Assembly (NCBI RefSeq): GCF_017744135.1
Contig: NZ_JAGHQU010000007.1
Location: 153,308 to 217,307 of the forward strand
Source of the DNA: Endozoicomonas sp. G2_2
GTDB taxonomy: Bacteria > Pseudomonadota > Gammaproteobacteria > Nevskiales > Salinisphaeraceae
Direction of reading: 5' to 3'
DNA length: 64,000 bases
Positions within the stretch are counted from its first letter, which is position 1; each line of letters begins with the position of its first letter. Under the pieces are notes generated by a model. It ran no database searches, was not told the DNA's origin, and saw only the letters and a list, made by a program, of their open reading frames with translations. This document shows, piece after piece, positions 45,294 to 53,998 of this stretch. Both the position numbers and the translations under genes were made by a program.

Positions 45294-46190
45294 CTATCGG
45301 CCGCCGCGCTCGGCGAGCGCGATGCCGCCGAGGACCAGCGCAAGGGCGAGCACATGGTAGACATGCAGTGCCTCGCCGAGCAGTGCGACCGAGAACAGCG
45401 TGCCGAATATCGGTACGAGGTTAATGAATATGCCGGCACGGTTGCTGCCGATGATTTCGTTGCTGCGTATGAAACAGGTCTGGGCAATGAGCCCGGGGCC
45501 GAGCGCGGCGAACAGGATCACCGCGACACCCTGCAGATCCGGGAGGATGCTGGCCCCGCGTGCGGCTTCCCAGAACACGAACGGAAGCGTGCCGACCGCG
45601 GCTGCCGCACAGATCACGGTGATGAAACTCAGCCAGTGCATCGGTGGCTTGAAGCGCAAGGCGAAGGTGTAGCCGCCGTAACAGAAAATGGCGATCAGCA
45701 TCAGCGCATCGCCAATATTCAGATCCAGCTGCAGCAGGCGGGAAAGCCGGCCGTTGGATACCACCACGGCCACGCCGATGACCGTGATCACGAAGCCGAG
45801 CAGCTGGACGCCGCGCGTGGCCTGGCGCAACACGATGAAATTGAGCGCGAAGATCACCATCGGCATGCCGGCCTGTTCGATCACCACGTTGATCGCGCTC
45901 GTGTGATTGAGCGCGCTGTAGAGCGCGGCGTTGAAACAGGCGAAGCCGATGCCGCCGTAGGCGAGCAGCAGCGGCAGATGCGCGCGGATCTGCGGCCAGT
46001 CGCGCTTGAGATGCGGCCAGGCGAACGGCAGCGCGGCCAGCCCTGCCAGCAGCCAGCGCAGTTGGGTGAGCAGCAGCGGGCTGACGTGGCCCACCGCGAG
46101 CTTGCCCGCGACCGCATTCGCGCCCCAGCACATGGTGGTCGCCAGCAGCAGGAGATAGGCCAGGCCGGCCCGCGGCATGCCAACGCCCAT
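45294..46190 (-). CDS. EamA/DMT-family permease
   Basis: A 298-residue inner-membrane transporter with two EamA repeats (about 10 helices): LAYLLLLATTMCWGANAVAGKLA at the start, FNAALYSALNHTSAINVVIEQAGMPM near 85-110, and GSNRAGIFINLVPIFGTLFSVALLGE near 250-275. The substrate is unknown. It starts 3 bp after the stop of the upstream ABC exporter gene, so both are likely expressed together. Confidence 0.88.
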   Translation of the reverse strand: MGVGMPRAGLAYLLLLATTMCWGANAVAGKLAVGHVSPLLLTQLRWLLAGLAALPFAWPHLKRDWPQIRAHLPLLLAYGGIGFACFNAALYSALNHTSAINVVIEQAGMPMVIFALNFIVLRQATRGVQLLGFVITVIGVAVVVSNGRLSRLLQLDLNIGDALMLIAIFCYGGYTFALRFKPPMHWLSFITVICAAAAVGTLPFVFWEAARGASILPDLQGVAVILFAALGPGLIAQTCFIRSNEIIGSNRAGIFINLVPIFGTLFSVALLGEALHVYHVLALALVLGGIALAERGGR

Positions 46191-46193
46191 GGC

Positions 46194-48059
46194 TTATGCG
46201 GATGCGTGGCGCCCGGCCACGTCCTCGCCGATGAAGCCGCCGGACTGCATCGCCCAGAGCCGGGCATACAGACCGTTGGCGGCCAACAGTTCGTCGTGGC
46301 TGCCGCTTTCGATGATGCGGCCTTCGTCGATCACGACCAGCCGGTCGAGCGCGGCGATGGTCGACAGCCGGTGCGCGACCGCGATCACGGTCTTGCCGTG
46401 CATGAGCGCATGCAGATTCTCGGTGATCGCGGCCTCGACTTCCGAATCCAGTGCCGAGGTGGCCTCGTCCAGCAGCAGGATCGGCGCGTTCTTGAGCATC
46501 ACCCGCGCAAGCGCGATGCGCTGGCGCTGACCGCCCGAGAGTTTCACGCCGCGTTCGCCCACCATCGCGTCCAGGCCGGTATGGCCGTGCACGTCGACGA
46601 GATCGGCGATGAAATCGCGCGCATGTGCGGCTTCGAGTGCGGCGGCGATCTCGGCGTCGCTGGCGTCCGGCTTGCCGTAACGCACGTTGTCGCCCACCGA
46701 GCGATGCAGCAGCGCGGTGTCCTGGGTGACCATGCCGATGTTCGAGCGCAGCGATGCCTGGGTGACGCGGGCAATATCCTGACCGTCGACGAGAATGCGG
46801 CCCGACTCGAGATCGTGAAAGCGAAGCAGCAGCGACAGCAGGGTCGACTTGCCCGCGCCGGAGCGGCCGACCAGCCCGATCTTCTCGCCCGGCGCGATGG
46901 CGAGCGAGAAGTCATCGATCACGCCGCGATTGTCGACGTGCGGACGGCCGTAGTGAAACCCCACGCGCTCGAAGGCGATGGCGCCGCGTTCGACCAACAG
47001 TTCCCCGGCATTCGGCGCGTCGTCGATGGCGCGCGTGCGGGCAAAGGTGGTCATGCCGTCGCGCAGGGTGCCGATGTTCTCGAACAGCTGCGAGACCTCC
47101 CACATGATCCATTGCGCCATGCCGTTGATGCGCAGCACCAGACCGATCGCCGCGGCGATGGCGCCGGCGCTGATCAGCGCCGATTGCCAGAGCAGGATGC
47201 CGAGCGCGGCCACCGCGAACAGCAGCAATGCGTTGAGCACGTAAAGGAGCGCGTAGAAGGCGTTGATGCGCCGCATCTGCGCGTACACGGTCTCCAGAAA
47301 CGCCCCCATGCTGGTGCGCGCATGGCCGGCTTCGCGGCGGGTATGCGCGAACAGCTTCACGGTCTGGATGTTGGTGTAGGCATCGACCACGCGCCCGGTC
47401 ATCTGCGCGCGTGCGTCGGCCTGGCGCTCGGCGATCGCGCCCAGGCGCGGCACGAAATAGCGCAGTAGCGCCACGTAGCCGGCCAGCCAGAACACGAACG
47501 GCAGCGCCAGACGCCAGTCCGCGCCCGCGACGAGTACCACGATGCCGGTGAAATAGACCGCGACATAGAGCATCACGTCGAGGAATTTCATCACCGTCTC
47601 GCGCACCGCGAGCGCGGTCTGCATGAGCTTGGTGGCGATACGGCCGGCGAATTCGTCCTGAAAGAAGGTCAGCGACTGGCCGAGCAGCCAGCGGTGAACC
47701 TGCCAGCGAAAACGCATCGGGAAATTGCCGGACAGCGCCTGGAAGGTCACCAGACCTTCGAGAAAGACCAGCAACGGCAGCACCACGAGCACCACGATCG
47801 CCATGCCGGTCAGCGCCAGGGCGTTGTCGGCGAGAAAGGTGGCGCGGTCGCCGGTATCGAACCAGTCGACGATCTGGCCGAGAAACGCGAACAGCGATAC
47901 CTCGATGATCGAGATCGCCGCCGTCAGTACGCCCATCGCCAGCAGCAGCGGCCACACTGGCCGGGCATAGAAGGCGATGAAGCGCAGCAGGCCGTCGCGC
48001 GGCGGCATGCGGTCGTCGTCCGGAAACGGAGCGACCAGACGTTCGAAGATCGAAAACAT
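46194..48059 (-). CDS. ABC exporter, fused membrane and ATPase domains (MsbA/multidrug type)
   Basis: A 621-residue half-transporter. Six membrane helices lie in residues about 35-325, and the nucleotide-binding domain has Walker A GRSGAGKST (near 400), Q-loop VTQDTALLH, signature LSGGQRQR (near 505), Walker B ILLLDEATSALD and switch His in AVAHRLST. It should act as a homodimer exporting lipids or drugs. An N-terminal cytoplasmic stretch (about 30 residues) is present. It heads a two-gene unit with the DMT permease. Confidence 0.9.
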   Translation of the reverse strand: MFSIFERLVAPFPDDDRMPPRDGLLRFIAFYARPVWPLLLAMGVLTAAISIIEVSLFAFLGQIVDWFDTGDRATFLADNALALTGMAIVVLVVLPLLVFLEGLVTFQALSGNFPMRFRWQVHRWLLGQSLTFFQDEFAGRIATKLMQTALAVRETVMKFLDVMLYVAVYFTGIVVLVAGADWRLALPFVFWLAGYVALLRYFVPRLGAIAERQADARAQMTGRVVDAYTNIQTVKLFAHTRREAGHARTSMGAFLETVYAQMRRINAFYALLYVLNALLLFAVAALGILLWQSALISAGAIAAAIGLVLRINGMAQWIMWEVSQLFENIGTLRDGMTTFARTRAIDDAPNAGELLVERGAIAFERVGFHYGRPHVDNRGVIDDFSLAIAPGEKIGLVGRSGAGKSTLLSLLLRFHDLESGRILVDGQDIARVTQASLRSNIGMVTQDTALLHRSVGDNVRYGKPDASDAEIAAALEAAHARDFIADLVDVHGHTGLDAMVGERGVKLSGGQRQRIALARVMLKNAPILLLDEATSALDSEVEAAITENLHALMHGKTVIAVAHRLSTIAALDRLVVIDEGRIIESGSHDELLAANGLYARLWAMQSGGFIGEDVAGRHASA

Positions 48060-48147
48060 GAGCGCTCTACGCGTGCGGCCACGCGTTTCGTTGCGGAACG
48101 CGCGCAGTCTAGCGCGTCAGCTCATGCCGGCGCGTGAATGCTGGTGA

Positions 48148-49395
48148 TCAGTGCGTGGCCGTCGCCCGTGTGTCGGCACGCCCGAGCGCGTAGCTTGCGA
48201 TCACGTGGATGACCAGCGCCGTGACGATGGCGTTGAGCGGTGGAATGCCCGGCAGCAGATTCGCTGCCGCGAAGCCTGCCGCCCAGGCGCCGACGGCCAC
48301 CCAGTTCACCGTTTCGAACGCGGCCTGTCCGAGCGCGGCATAGCGCCCGCGCGCGACGAGGAAGTAGTCCGCGATCAGGATCGCGCCGATCGGCGGCAGC
48401 GCCGAACTCAGAAACGAAAGCCAGCCGACGAAATTGTTGTACAGCCAGAGCGCGAACACCGTGCCCACGATGCCGTTGATCAGCACGATCCAGTGCTTGG
48501 GCCAGCCGGTGATGTTGGAAAAACCCAGCGACGCGGCATAGAGCGCGTTGTCGTTGGTGGTCCAGATATTCAGCCCGAGCACGAGAACGGCCGGGATGAT
48601 CAGCCCCTGCGCGAACATGACCTGCGAGATATCGGATTCGCTATAGACGAGCGCGCCGACCGCGCCGAAAGTGAACATCAGCGAGTTGCCGAGAAAGAAG
48701 GCGATCAGTGTGGTGCTCACGCCGATTGTTGGCGATTTCGCGAAGCGTACGAAGTCGGGCGTGAGCGTGGCGCCACTTATGAACGAACCGATACAGGTCG
48801 AAAGCGCGACCGCGAGCGTGAGCGAGTTTTCCGGCTGGATCGCGGCCAGCGCGGCAAGGCCGCCGGCCTCGTTGACGGCCATGCCGACCGAGAGGTTGCC
48901 GAGCACGAAGATCGCCGGCACCGCGACCAGGCTGAGCACCGCCAGTGCCTTGAAACCGAGATAGGCCGTGGCGGTCATCAGCACACCGCCGGCAATGATC
49001 AGCCAGAGCGTGTCGATCCCGGTGGCCACCTGAACCGGCAGCGCGAACATGACCACGCCGACGCCGAACCAGCCCACCTGGGTGCCGCCCAGCAGCGCCG
49101 AGGGCAGCCACGAGCCGCGGCTGCCGAAGGCATAACGGCTGATCAGATGGGTCGACAGCCCTGTGCGGCTGGCCATGAACGCAAGCAGCGCGGCATAACC
49201 GCCCAGCACGAGATTGCCGCACAGCACGACCAGGGCAAAACGCGCCAGTGAAAGCCCTTCGCCGAGCGTGCCGCCGGCCCACATGCTGGCCGAAAAGAAG
49301 GTGAATCCGAGCATCACCGCGAGCAGCGTCCAGAATCCACGGCGCGCGTTCGCCGGCACTGCCTCGAGTTCGTAGTCCGTATGCTTGTCTGTCAT
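48148..49395 (-). CDS. codB: Purine/cytosine permease family transporter (CodB-like)
   Basis: A 415-residue NCS1-family permease with about 12 helices. MTDKHTDYELEAVPANARRG and the N-terminal GFTFFSASMWAGGTLGEGLSL match CodB, as does GGTQVGWFGVGVVMFALP near 105-122. It should import cytosine or a related nucleobase. codA (cytosine deaminase), its usual partner, is not adjacent, so the substrate is less certain. ATG 49395 matches the CodB N-terminus; a longer frame to 49494 was rejected. Confidence 0.82.
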   Translation of the reverse strand: MTDKHTDYELEAVPANARRGFWTLLAVMLGFTFFSASMWAGGTLGEGLSLARFALVVLCGNLVLGGYAALLAFMASRTGLSTHLISRYAFGSRGSWLPSALLGGTQVGWFGVGVVMFALPVQVATGIDTLWLIIAGGVLMTATAYLGFKALAVLSLVAVPAIFVLGNLSVGMAVNEAGGLAALAAIQPENSLTLAVALSTCIGSFISGATLTPDFVRFAKSPTIGVSTTLIAFFLGNSLMFTFGAVGALVYSESDISQVMFAQGLIIPAVLVLGLNIWTTNDNALYAASLGFSNITGWPKHWIVLINGIVGTVFALWLYNNFVGWLSFLSSALPPIGAILIADYFLVARGRYAALGQAAFETVNWVAVGAWAAGFAAANLLPGIPPLNAIVTALVIHVIASYALGRADTRATATH

Positions 49396-49615
49396 GCGCG
49401 TCGTCTTTTTTCGGGGCGGCTTCACAGCCCGTTGTTGAAGGCTGCGGTTGAAGCAAACCTCGTGCCATGGACCGAGACGCTGCCGCGTAGCCATGGGCGC
49501 CGTCTATTGGTATGGCATCCACACGGCTGAACGTGTCGGCGGTTGTCGCGGCAGCCATTGGCGGCCGCATGCATGGTCGCGCCATACGCCGGCCAAACCG
49601 CGGTTGCGTGCCGGC

Positions 49616-50314
49616 TCAATGACCCGCGATGCGATCGGTCGACGGCATGGCCTGAATATCGGCCACGGGAAAGGTCATGGTGAAACGCGAGACCGCGAAC
49701 GTGGCCAGGTGGCGCTGGGAGAAGATATCCGCGAAGCCGGTCTCGGGCGGTATCGCGTGCCCGGTCAGCCGCGCCGGGCGGACCCGCCCGCGTGCCGTGA
49801 TCCGGGTGCGATAGCGATAATCGCCACAGGGCTGGTCGAGCGTATGCCAGCGCGGGCGCAGCAGGCCGGTCGTGACCGGCACAGGCGGCCCGAAGGTGCG
49901 CCAGGCCAGGCGAATGGTCGCAGTGTCGCCGCGATGAATATCGACCGCGCGGGCATCGCCCTCGGCCCGGTCGCGAAAACTGGCGCGCTGCTTGGGCAGG
50001 CCCCAGTTGAATCGCCCGCCATCGACGCTTTGCTGGGTCGACACCCAGATATGCGTGACGGCGGGGCGGCTGTGCCCTTGGGCATCGGCGTAGCGCCCCG
50101 GCACGATCAGCAGTTCGCGATAGGGTCCGACGTTCGATCTGGCGTAGTCGACCAGCATGAGCGCGCCGATGCCGCCGCGCGCCCGGCCGCGAAGCGCCGG
50201 CACGGCTTCGGCGCAGGCGTTGCCGAAATCGCGAGTGCAGGCGAACAGCGCGATCAGGCCCTGGCCTTCGAGCTGCCAGGGTGGCGGGGCGATTTCGGCT
50301 TTATCTCGGCCCAT
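49616..50314 (-). CDS. Acetoacetate-decarboxylase-family protein
   Basis: A 232-residue protein of the ADC-like fold: PPPWQLEGQGLIALF at the N-terminus, LMLVDYARSNVGPYRELLIVPG near 52-73, and the lysine in GGRFNWGLPKQRASF near 105-113 at the position of the Schiff-base lysine region of acetoacetate decarboxylase. Many homologues are not true decarboxylases. No acetone/acetoacetate genes are nearby, so activity is unproven. It is probably single-gene. Confidence 0.72.
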   Translation of the reverse strand: MGRDKAEIAPPPWQLEGQGLIALFACTRDFGNACAEAVPALRGRARGGIGALMLVDYARSNVGPYRELLIVPGRYADAQGHSRPAVTHIWVSTQQSVDGGRFNWGLPKQRASFRDRAEGDARAVDIHRGDTATIRLAWRTFGPPVPVTTGLLRPRWHTLDQPCGDYRYRTRITARGRVRPARLTGHAIPPETGFADIFSQRHLATFAVSRFTMTFPVADIQAMPSTDRIAGH

Positions 50315-50390
50315 GCGCGCATCCTAGAGGATGCGCCGCTGCGCGTGCATCCGTGGTGCCGGCCGTTGGAGCGGCCGCGCGGCCCGGCAT

Positions 50391-51119
50391 TCAGCCGTCG
50401 GCGAGCGGCAGATCGGGGCGTGCGCGGTAACGATCGGCGAATTGGGCCTGCAGCGCTTCCAGCTTGGGGGCGTCCCAGGCTTGAATATAGGGATGGTCGG
50501 GATGTCGCGTGGCGAAATCCTGGTGATAGGGCTCGGCCGCGTGGAACGCGTCGCGCGTGAGGGCGTGCACCTCGGTGGTGATCGGTGCCTCGTACGCCTG
50601 CGCGGCGTCCAGCTGGGCGATATAGCGTTGCGCGGCGCGCTGCTGGGCGTCGTCGAGCGCGAAGATGGCGGAGCGATACTGGCTGCCGCGATCCGGGCCC
50701 TGGCCGCCCACTTGGGTCGGGTCGTGGGCCACCGAAAAGAAGATCTGCAGCAGATCGGTATAGCCGACCACTGACGGGTCGTATTCGATGCGCACGGCTT
50801 CGGCATGGCCGGTGCGCCCGGTGCTGGTCGCGCGGTAGCTTGCGGTGTTCGCGCTGCCGCCGGCATAGCCCGACGCGACATCGACCACGCCTTCGACATG
50901 TTCGAAAACCGCTTCCACACCCCAGAAACAGCCGCCGGCGAGTACCGCGGTCTGTGTGCCTGTCGGTTGCTGCGGGATCGGCTGCTCGGCTGCCGGTATC
51001 TCGATGGCCTCACCCGCCGCGGGTACGAGCGGCGGCCACAACAGCGCTGTGGCACAGCCGCATAGAACGAGCGCAATGGCGCCGCGGTAAACCAAGGGTG
51101 TTGTGGTCGATTTTTTCAT
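50391..51119 (-). CDS. msrA: Peptide methionine (S)-sulfoxide reductase MsrA, exported or membrane-anchored
   Basis: Repairs the S-epimer of methionine sulfoxide. The 242 residues include an N-terminal hydrophobic segment (VYRGAIALVLCGCATALLWPP) that should export or anchor the protein, then the MsrA domain with the active-site GCFWGVEAVFEHVEGV (near 63-78), GYAGG, TGRTGHAEAV, and YHQDFATRHPDHPY near 200. The export segment places activity in the periplasm. It lies 10 bp after msrB and is the last gene of the msr operon. Confidence 0.92.
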   Translation of the reverse strand: MKKSTTTPLVYRGAIALVLCGCATALLWPPLVPAAGEAIEIPAAEQPIPQQPTGTQTAVLAGGCFWGVEAVFEHVEGVVDVASGYAGGSANTASYRATSTGRTGHAEAVRIEYDPSVVGYTDLLQIFFSVAHDPTQVGGQGPDRGSQYRSAIFALDDAQQRAAQRYIAQLDAAQAYEAPITTEVHALTRDAFHAAEPYHQDFATRHPDHPYIQAWDAPKLEALQAQFADRYRARPDLPLADG

Positions 51120-51129
51120 GGCGCGCACC

Positions 51130-51747
51130 TCAGGCGGGGGACGACGGGGCGGCAGTCGGCACGAAGCGCAGGGCGACCGCGTTCATGCAGTAGCGCAGTC
51201 GGGTCGGCGGCGGGCCGTCGTTGAACACATGGCCGAGGTGGGCATCGCAGCGTGTGCAGGTGATCTCGGTGCGCCGCATTCCGAAGCTGCGGTCCACATG
51301 TTCGCTGACATTGTTCGCCGCGATCGGCGCCCAGAAGCTCGGCCAGCCGGTGCCGGAATGGAACTGGGTGGCCGCGTCGAACAGCGCGGTATCGCAGCAG
51401 ACACAGCGATAGAGACCGGGCGTGTCCGGCTTTTCATGGTCGCCGCTGTAGGGCCGTTCGGTGCCGGCCTGGCGGGCGACGCGATAGGCGGCGGGCGAGA
51501 GTTGCCTGCGCCACGCGGCATCGGTTTTCACGATCTTGTCGAGCGTCTTTTCGCCGACGCGCTCGCCGTCGTCGCCGAAGACCACGATACGCACGCGGGC
51601 CGGGTCGGCCGCTGTCGCGCGGCGTGCGAAGGGCAGGCCGGTCATGACCACCGCAGCGCCGAGCGCGCCGGCAAGCAGCCGACGGCGGCTGTTGTCCACC
51701 GACGCGACCGCACCATTCGCGGCGTGGCTGTCGTTCGTCGTCTTCAT
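51130..51747 (-). CDS. msrB: Peptide methionine (R)-sulfoxide reductase MsrB with Tat signal
   Basis: Repairs the R-epimer of methionine sulfoxide. The 205 residues begin with a Tat-type signal (NSRRRLLAGALGAAVVMTGLPFARRATA, residues about 19-46). The MsrB domain follows: YRCVCCDTALF and CTRCDAHLGHVF supply the zinc cysteines, FHSGTGWPSFWAPI is near 130-143, and the catalytic cysteine lies in RYCMNAVAL. It overlaps the upstream molybdopterin gene by 4 bp. Together with the exported MsrA it covers both sulfoxide epimers outside the cytoplasm. Confidence 0.93.
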   Translation of the reverse strand: MKTTNDSHAANGAVASVDNSRRRLLAGALGAAVVMTGLPFARRATAADPARVRIVVFGDDGERVGEKTLDKIVKTDAAWRRQLSPAAYRVARQAGTERPYSGDHEKPDTPGLYRCVCCDTALFDAATQFHSGTGWPSFWAPIAANNVSEHVDRSFGMRRTEITCTRCDAHLGHVFNDGPPPTRLRYCMNAVALRFVPTAAPSSPA

Positions 51748-52529
51748 ATGCCGGCCCACCATTCATAACCGCGGTCTTCCCAGTAGCCGCCGTTGCCGCC
51801 CTGGATCGTGGCGAAGCTGTCGACCAGTTCCAGCCGCATGACGTATTTCGCCATCTTGTAGCCGAGCTGGCGTTCGGCGCGCAGGCGCAGCGGTGCGCCG
51901 TTGGCCACCGGCAGGCGGTCGTCGTTGAGGCCGTAGGCCAGCAGGGTCTGGGGGTGATAGGCCTCGACCATGTCGATGCTTTCGTAGTATTTGACCGGCC
52001 CGCCGTAGATGTTGTCCGCGCAATGAAAGACCACGAATCGGGCCGCCGACGTGGGGCGCACGCGGTCCAGCACGTCGCCGAGCACCGCCCCCGTCCATTT
52101 GGCGATGCAGCTCCAGCCCTCCACGCAATCGTGGCGGGTGATCTGCGTGCGCGCGGGCATGGCTTTCAGGTCGTCGATCGAGAGATCGGCCGGCTCGCGC
52201 ACCAGCCCGTCGATACGCAAACGCCAGTCGGCAAAGTCGTTCGCGACGTGGCGCTTGTAGTCGGCGTTGCTCGGGTTGGTGCTGCCGTTGGCGCGCATCG
52301 TGGGCGCGATGTCGCGTTCGGAAAACTCGCGCGCCAGGGATTCGCGGGAAGACACCAGCCGCTGGGCGGCGCGCGTGAGCCGGTCCGTGGCGCCAAGCCA
52401 CGTCTGGAACCGGTCGTTACGCGACAGGCTGTCGCAGCCCGTCAGGGCCGCGCTTGCGCCGAGCGCGCCAAGGCCGGTGATCAGGCGCCGGCGCTTCGGG
52501 TCGGGGAGGATGAGTTTCGAGTCACGCAT
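51744..52529 (-). CDS. Tat-exported molybdopterin oxidoreductase (sulfite-oxidase fold, MsrP-like role)
   Basis: A 261-residue protein of the sulfite-oxidase/YedY fold. The N-terminus has KRRRLITGLGALGASAALTGC, a Tat signal that may also be lipidated at Cys. The molybdenum-ligand cysteine lies in RHDCVEGWSCIAKWTG near 134-148, followed by VVFHCADN and PLRLRAERQLGYKMAKYVMRLEL. It is coupled to a cytochrome-b-type membrane subunit upstream and to msrB downstream. By analogy with MsrPQ it may reduce protein methionine sulfoxide in the periplasm. It is not clearly orthologous to MsrP, so no symbol is given. Confidence 0.82.
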   Translation of the reverse strand: MRDSKLILPDPKRRRLITGLGALGASAALTGCDSLSRNDRFQTWLGATDRLTRAAQRLVSSRESLAREFSERDIAPTMRANGSTNPSNADYKRHVANDFADWRLRIDGLVREPADLSIDDLKAMPARTQITRHDCVEGWSCIAKWTGAVLGDVLDRVRPTSAARFVVFHCADNIYGGPVKYYESIDMVEAYHPQTLLAYGLNDDRLPVANGAPLRLRAERQLGYKMAKYVMRLELVDSFATIQGGNGGYWEDRGYEWWAGI

Positions 52530-53382
52530 GACGGTTGTCCTTGGCAGGCGCCGTATCGCTGCCGATGCGATAGCGCCCGGTAATCATCGAGCGCAGGTTG
52601 TTGCGCACGCCCGAGATCAGCACCAGCACGAGGTGGATCACGAAGAAGGCGACCAGCGCGAAGGCGAAGATGAAATGCAGGGTGCGAGCGCTCTGGCGGC
52701 CGCCGAACACATCGAGCAGCCAGGGCCAGGCCGCGTTCATGGTGGGCGACATGGTCAGGCCGGTGAGCACCATCAAGGGCAGCAGGCCGAACAGCACCAG
52801 CAGATACGTGAGTTTCTGCAGGCCGTTGTAGTCGGCCCCGTGATCGAACTTGAGCCGCGCGTGGTGTGCGATGGTGGCCGGCAACCCGCGCCACTGGGCG
52901 GCGGTCGGCCAGATCAGCCGGCGGCGCGTCGGGCTGATCAGCGTATAGGCGAGATACGCCAGCAGCAGGGGAGCGAAAATCCAGGCTGCGGCGAAATGCC
53001 AGTAGCGCCCCATGGCCAGCCACTGCGGGCCGGGCAGCGTTGCCCAGGAGGGAAAGGCGCGCTGGTCGAGCTCGCCGTTGTGCCGTGAAAGCCCGAGCAC
53101 GCCGGTCGTGTCGATCCGGTATCCGGCGATACGCACGATCCCCATGGGCGCGCCATCGTCGCCGCGCACGGCGGTGATTTGCAGCGTCGGGGCGTCGAAG
53201 GTTGAATCGTTGCCCCAGTAGAGCGACGGGTGGGCGTTGAAGATCTGCAGCCCGCTCATCAGCAGTATCACCAGGCAGGCGAGATTCACCCAGTGCCAGA
53301 CGCGCGTGAACAGGCCGTGGCGCCGAATGAGGCGGCCGCGCCGCATCGCGCTGCTGTGGGGATTGTTTGTCGGGGTGTGCAT
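52522..53382 (-). CDS. Cytochrome b561/b-type membrane electron-transfer subunit
   Basis: A 286-residue integral membrane protein with four or five helices and histidines placed for heme b: HGLFTRVWHWVNLACLVILLMSG (near 20-45), GRYWHFAAAWIFAPLLLAYLAY (near 124-145), and ARTLHFIFAFALVAFFVIHLVLVL (near 235-258). It should carry electrons from the quinone pool to the molybdopterin protein encoded next (8 bp overlap). The arrangement parallels MsrQ-MsrP and other cytochrome-b/molybdoenzyme pairs. Confidence 0.83.
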   Translation of the reverse strand: MHTPTNNPHSSAMRRGRLIRRHGLFTRVWHWVNLACLVILLMSGLQIFNAHPSLYWGNDSTFDAPTLQITAVRGDDGAPMGIVRIAGYRIDTTGVLGLSRHNGELDQRAFPSWATLPGPQWLAMGRYWHFAAAWIFAPLLLAYLAYTLISPTRRRLIWPTAAQWRGLPATIAHHARLKFDHGADYNGLQKLTYLLVLFGLLPLMVLTGLTMSPTMNAAWPWLLDVFGGRQSARTLHFIFAFALVAFFVIHLVLVLISGVRNNLRSMITGRYRIGSDTAPAKDNRHA

Positions 53383-53449
53383 GATCGGGCCCGTTACCGA
53401 GAGGGAGGCGCCTGCCGACCCGCGGCCGACAGGCAACCGGGAGGGCGGA

Positions 53450-53788
53450 CTACATGTCGTCTTCTTTCATGCTGTCTTCGCTCGACATGCCGGATTCGTC
53501 CGACATGCTGTCGTCGTCGCCCGCCATGGGCTCGTCACCGTCGAGCGGCGCCTGATAGGTGTCGCTTTGCTCGCCGCTGGCGCCCGGGTCCGCGGCCATG
53601 CCGTCGTGGCTCATGCTTTCGTCCGAGCCCATGTCGTCATGGGTCATGCCGCTGTCCTGCGACATCGAGCCCTCGTCGTGCGCCATGCTGTCCTCTTCCA
53701 TGGCCAGGCCGGCCGCGCTCCAGACGAGGCAGCCCGAGAACAGCAGGGCGGCGAGCAGCGGATTGCGAGCGGTTCGGAATGTATTCAT
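53450..53788 (-). CDS. Secreted Met/Asp-rich protein upstream of the msr operon
   Basis: A 112-residue protein with a signal peptide (cut near residue 29, SAAGLA) and a mature part of about 83 residues. The mature part has 12 methionines spaced every 4-10 residues in Asp/Glu/Ser/His contexts such as DSMAHDEGSMSQDSGM and ends SMKEDDM. It is strongly acidic and probably unstructured. It resembles the Met-rich 'pentapeptide MXKDX' type of small secreted protein. It begins the gene set that encodes periplasmic methionine-sulfoxide repair, suggesting a methionine-based oxidant sink or metal binder. The function is inference. Confidence 0.75.
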   Translation of the reverse strand: MNTFRTARNPLLAALLFSGCLVWSAAGLAMEEDSMAHDEGSMSQDSGMTHDDMGSDESMSHDGMAADPGASGEQSDTYQAPLDGDEPMAGDDDSMSDESGMSSEDSMKEDDM

Positions 53789-53902
53789 GCGAAATCTCCG
53801 TTGTTAGAGCAAAGGCCGGGCGGCTATTCGTATCGTTTTGCCCGGCAGACCGCGGCGATGTGTGCGGCCTGGGATCAAACTAGGCCGGTGCCACGGGCCA
53901 AT

Positions 53903-53947
53903 CATCACGAATCGATAACGTTGCGGCGCGTTTACGCATTCGTGATG
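53903..53947. promoter_or_regulatory. Inverted repeat in the divergent msr / two-component control region
   Basis: CATCACGAAT (53903-53912) and ATTCGTGATG (53938-53947) are a perfect 10 bp inverted repeat with a 25 bp spacer. The half-sites are 35 bp apart centre to centre. It lies between the Met-rich protein gene and the response regulator gene, a natural place for binding by that regulator. Confidence 0.5.
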
Positions 53948-53998
53948 TCCCGGGCCGGCCGATAGCAGAGAATGGAGCCGACGAATACGGAGAACGGC

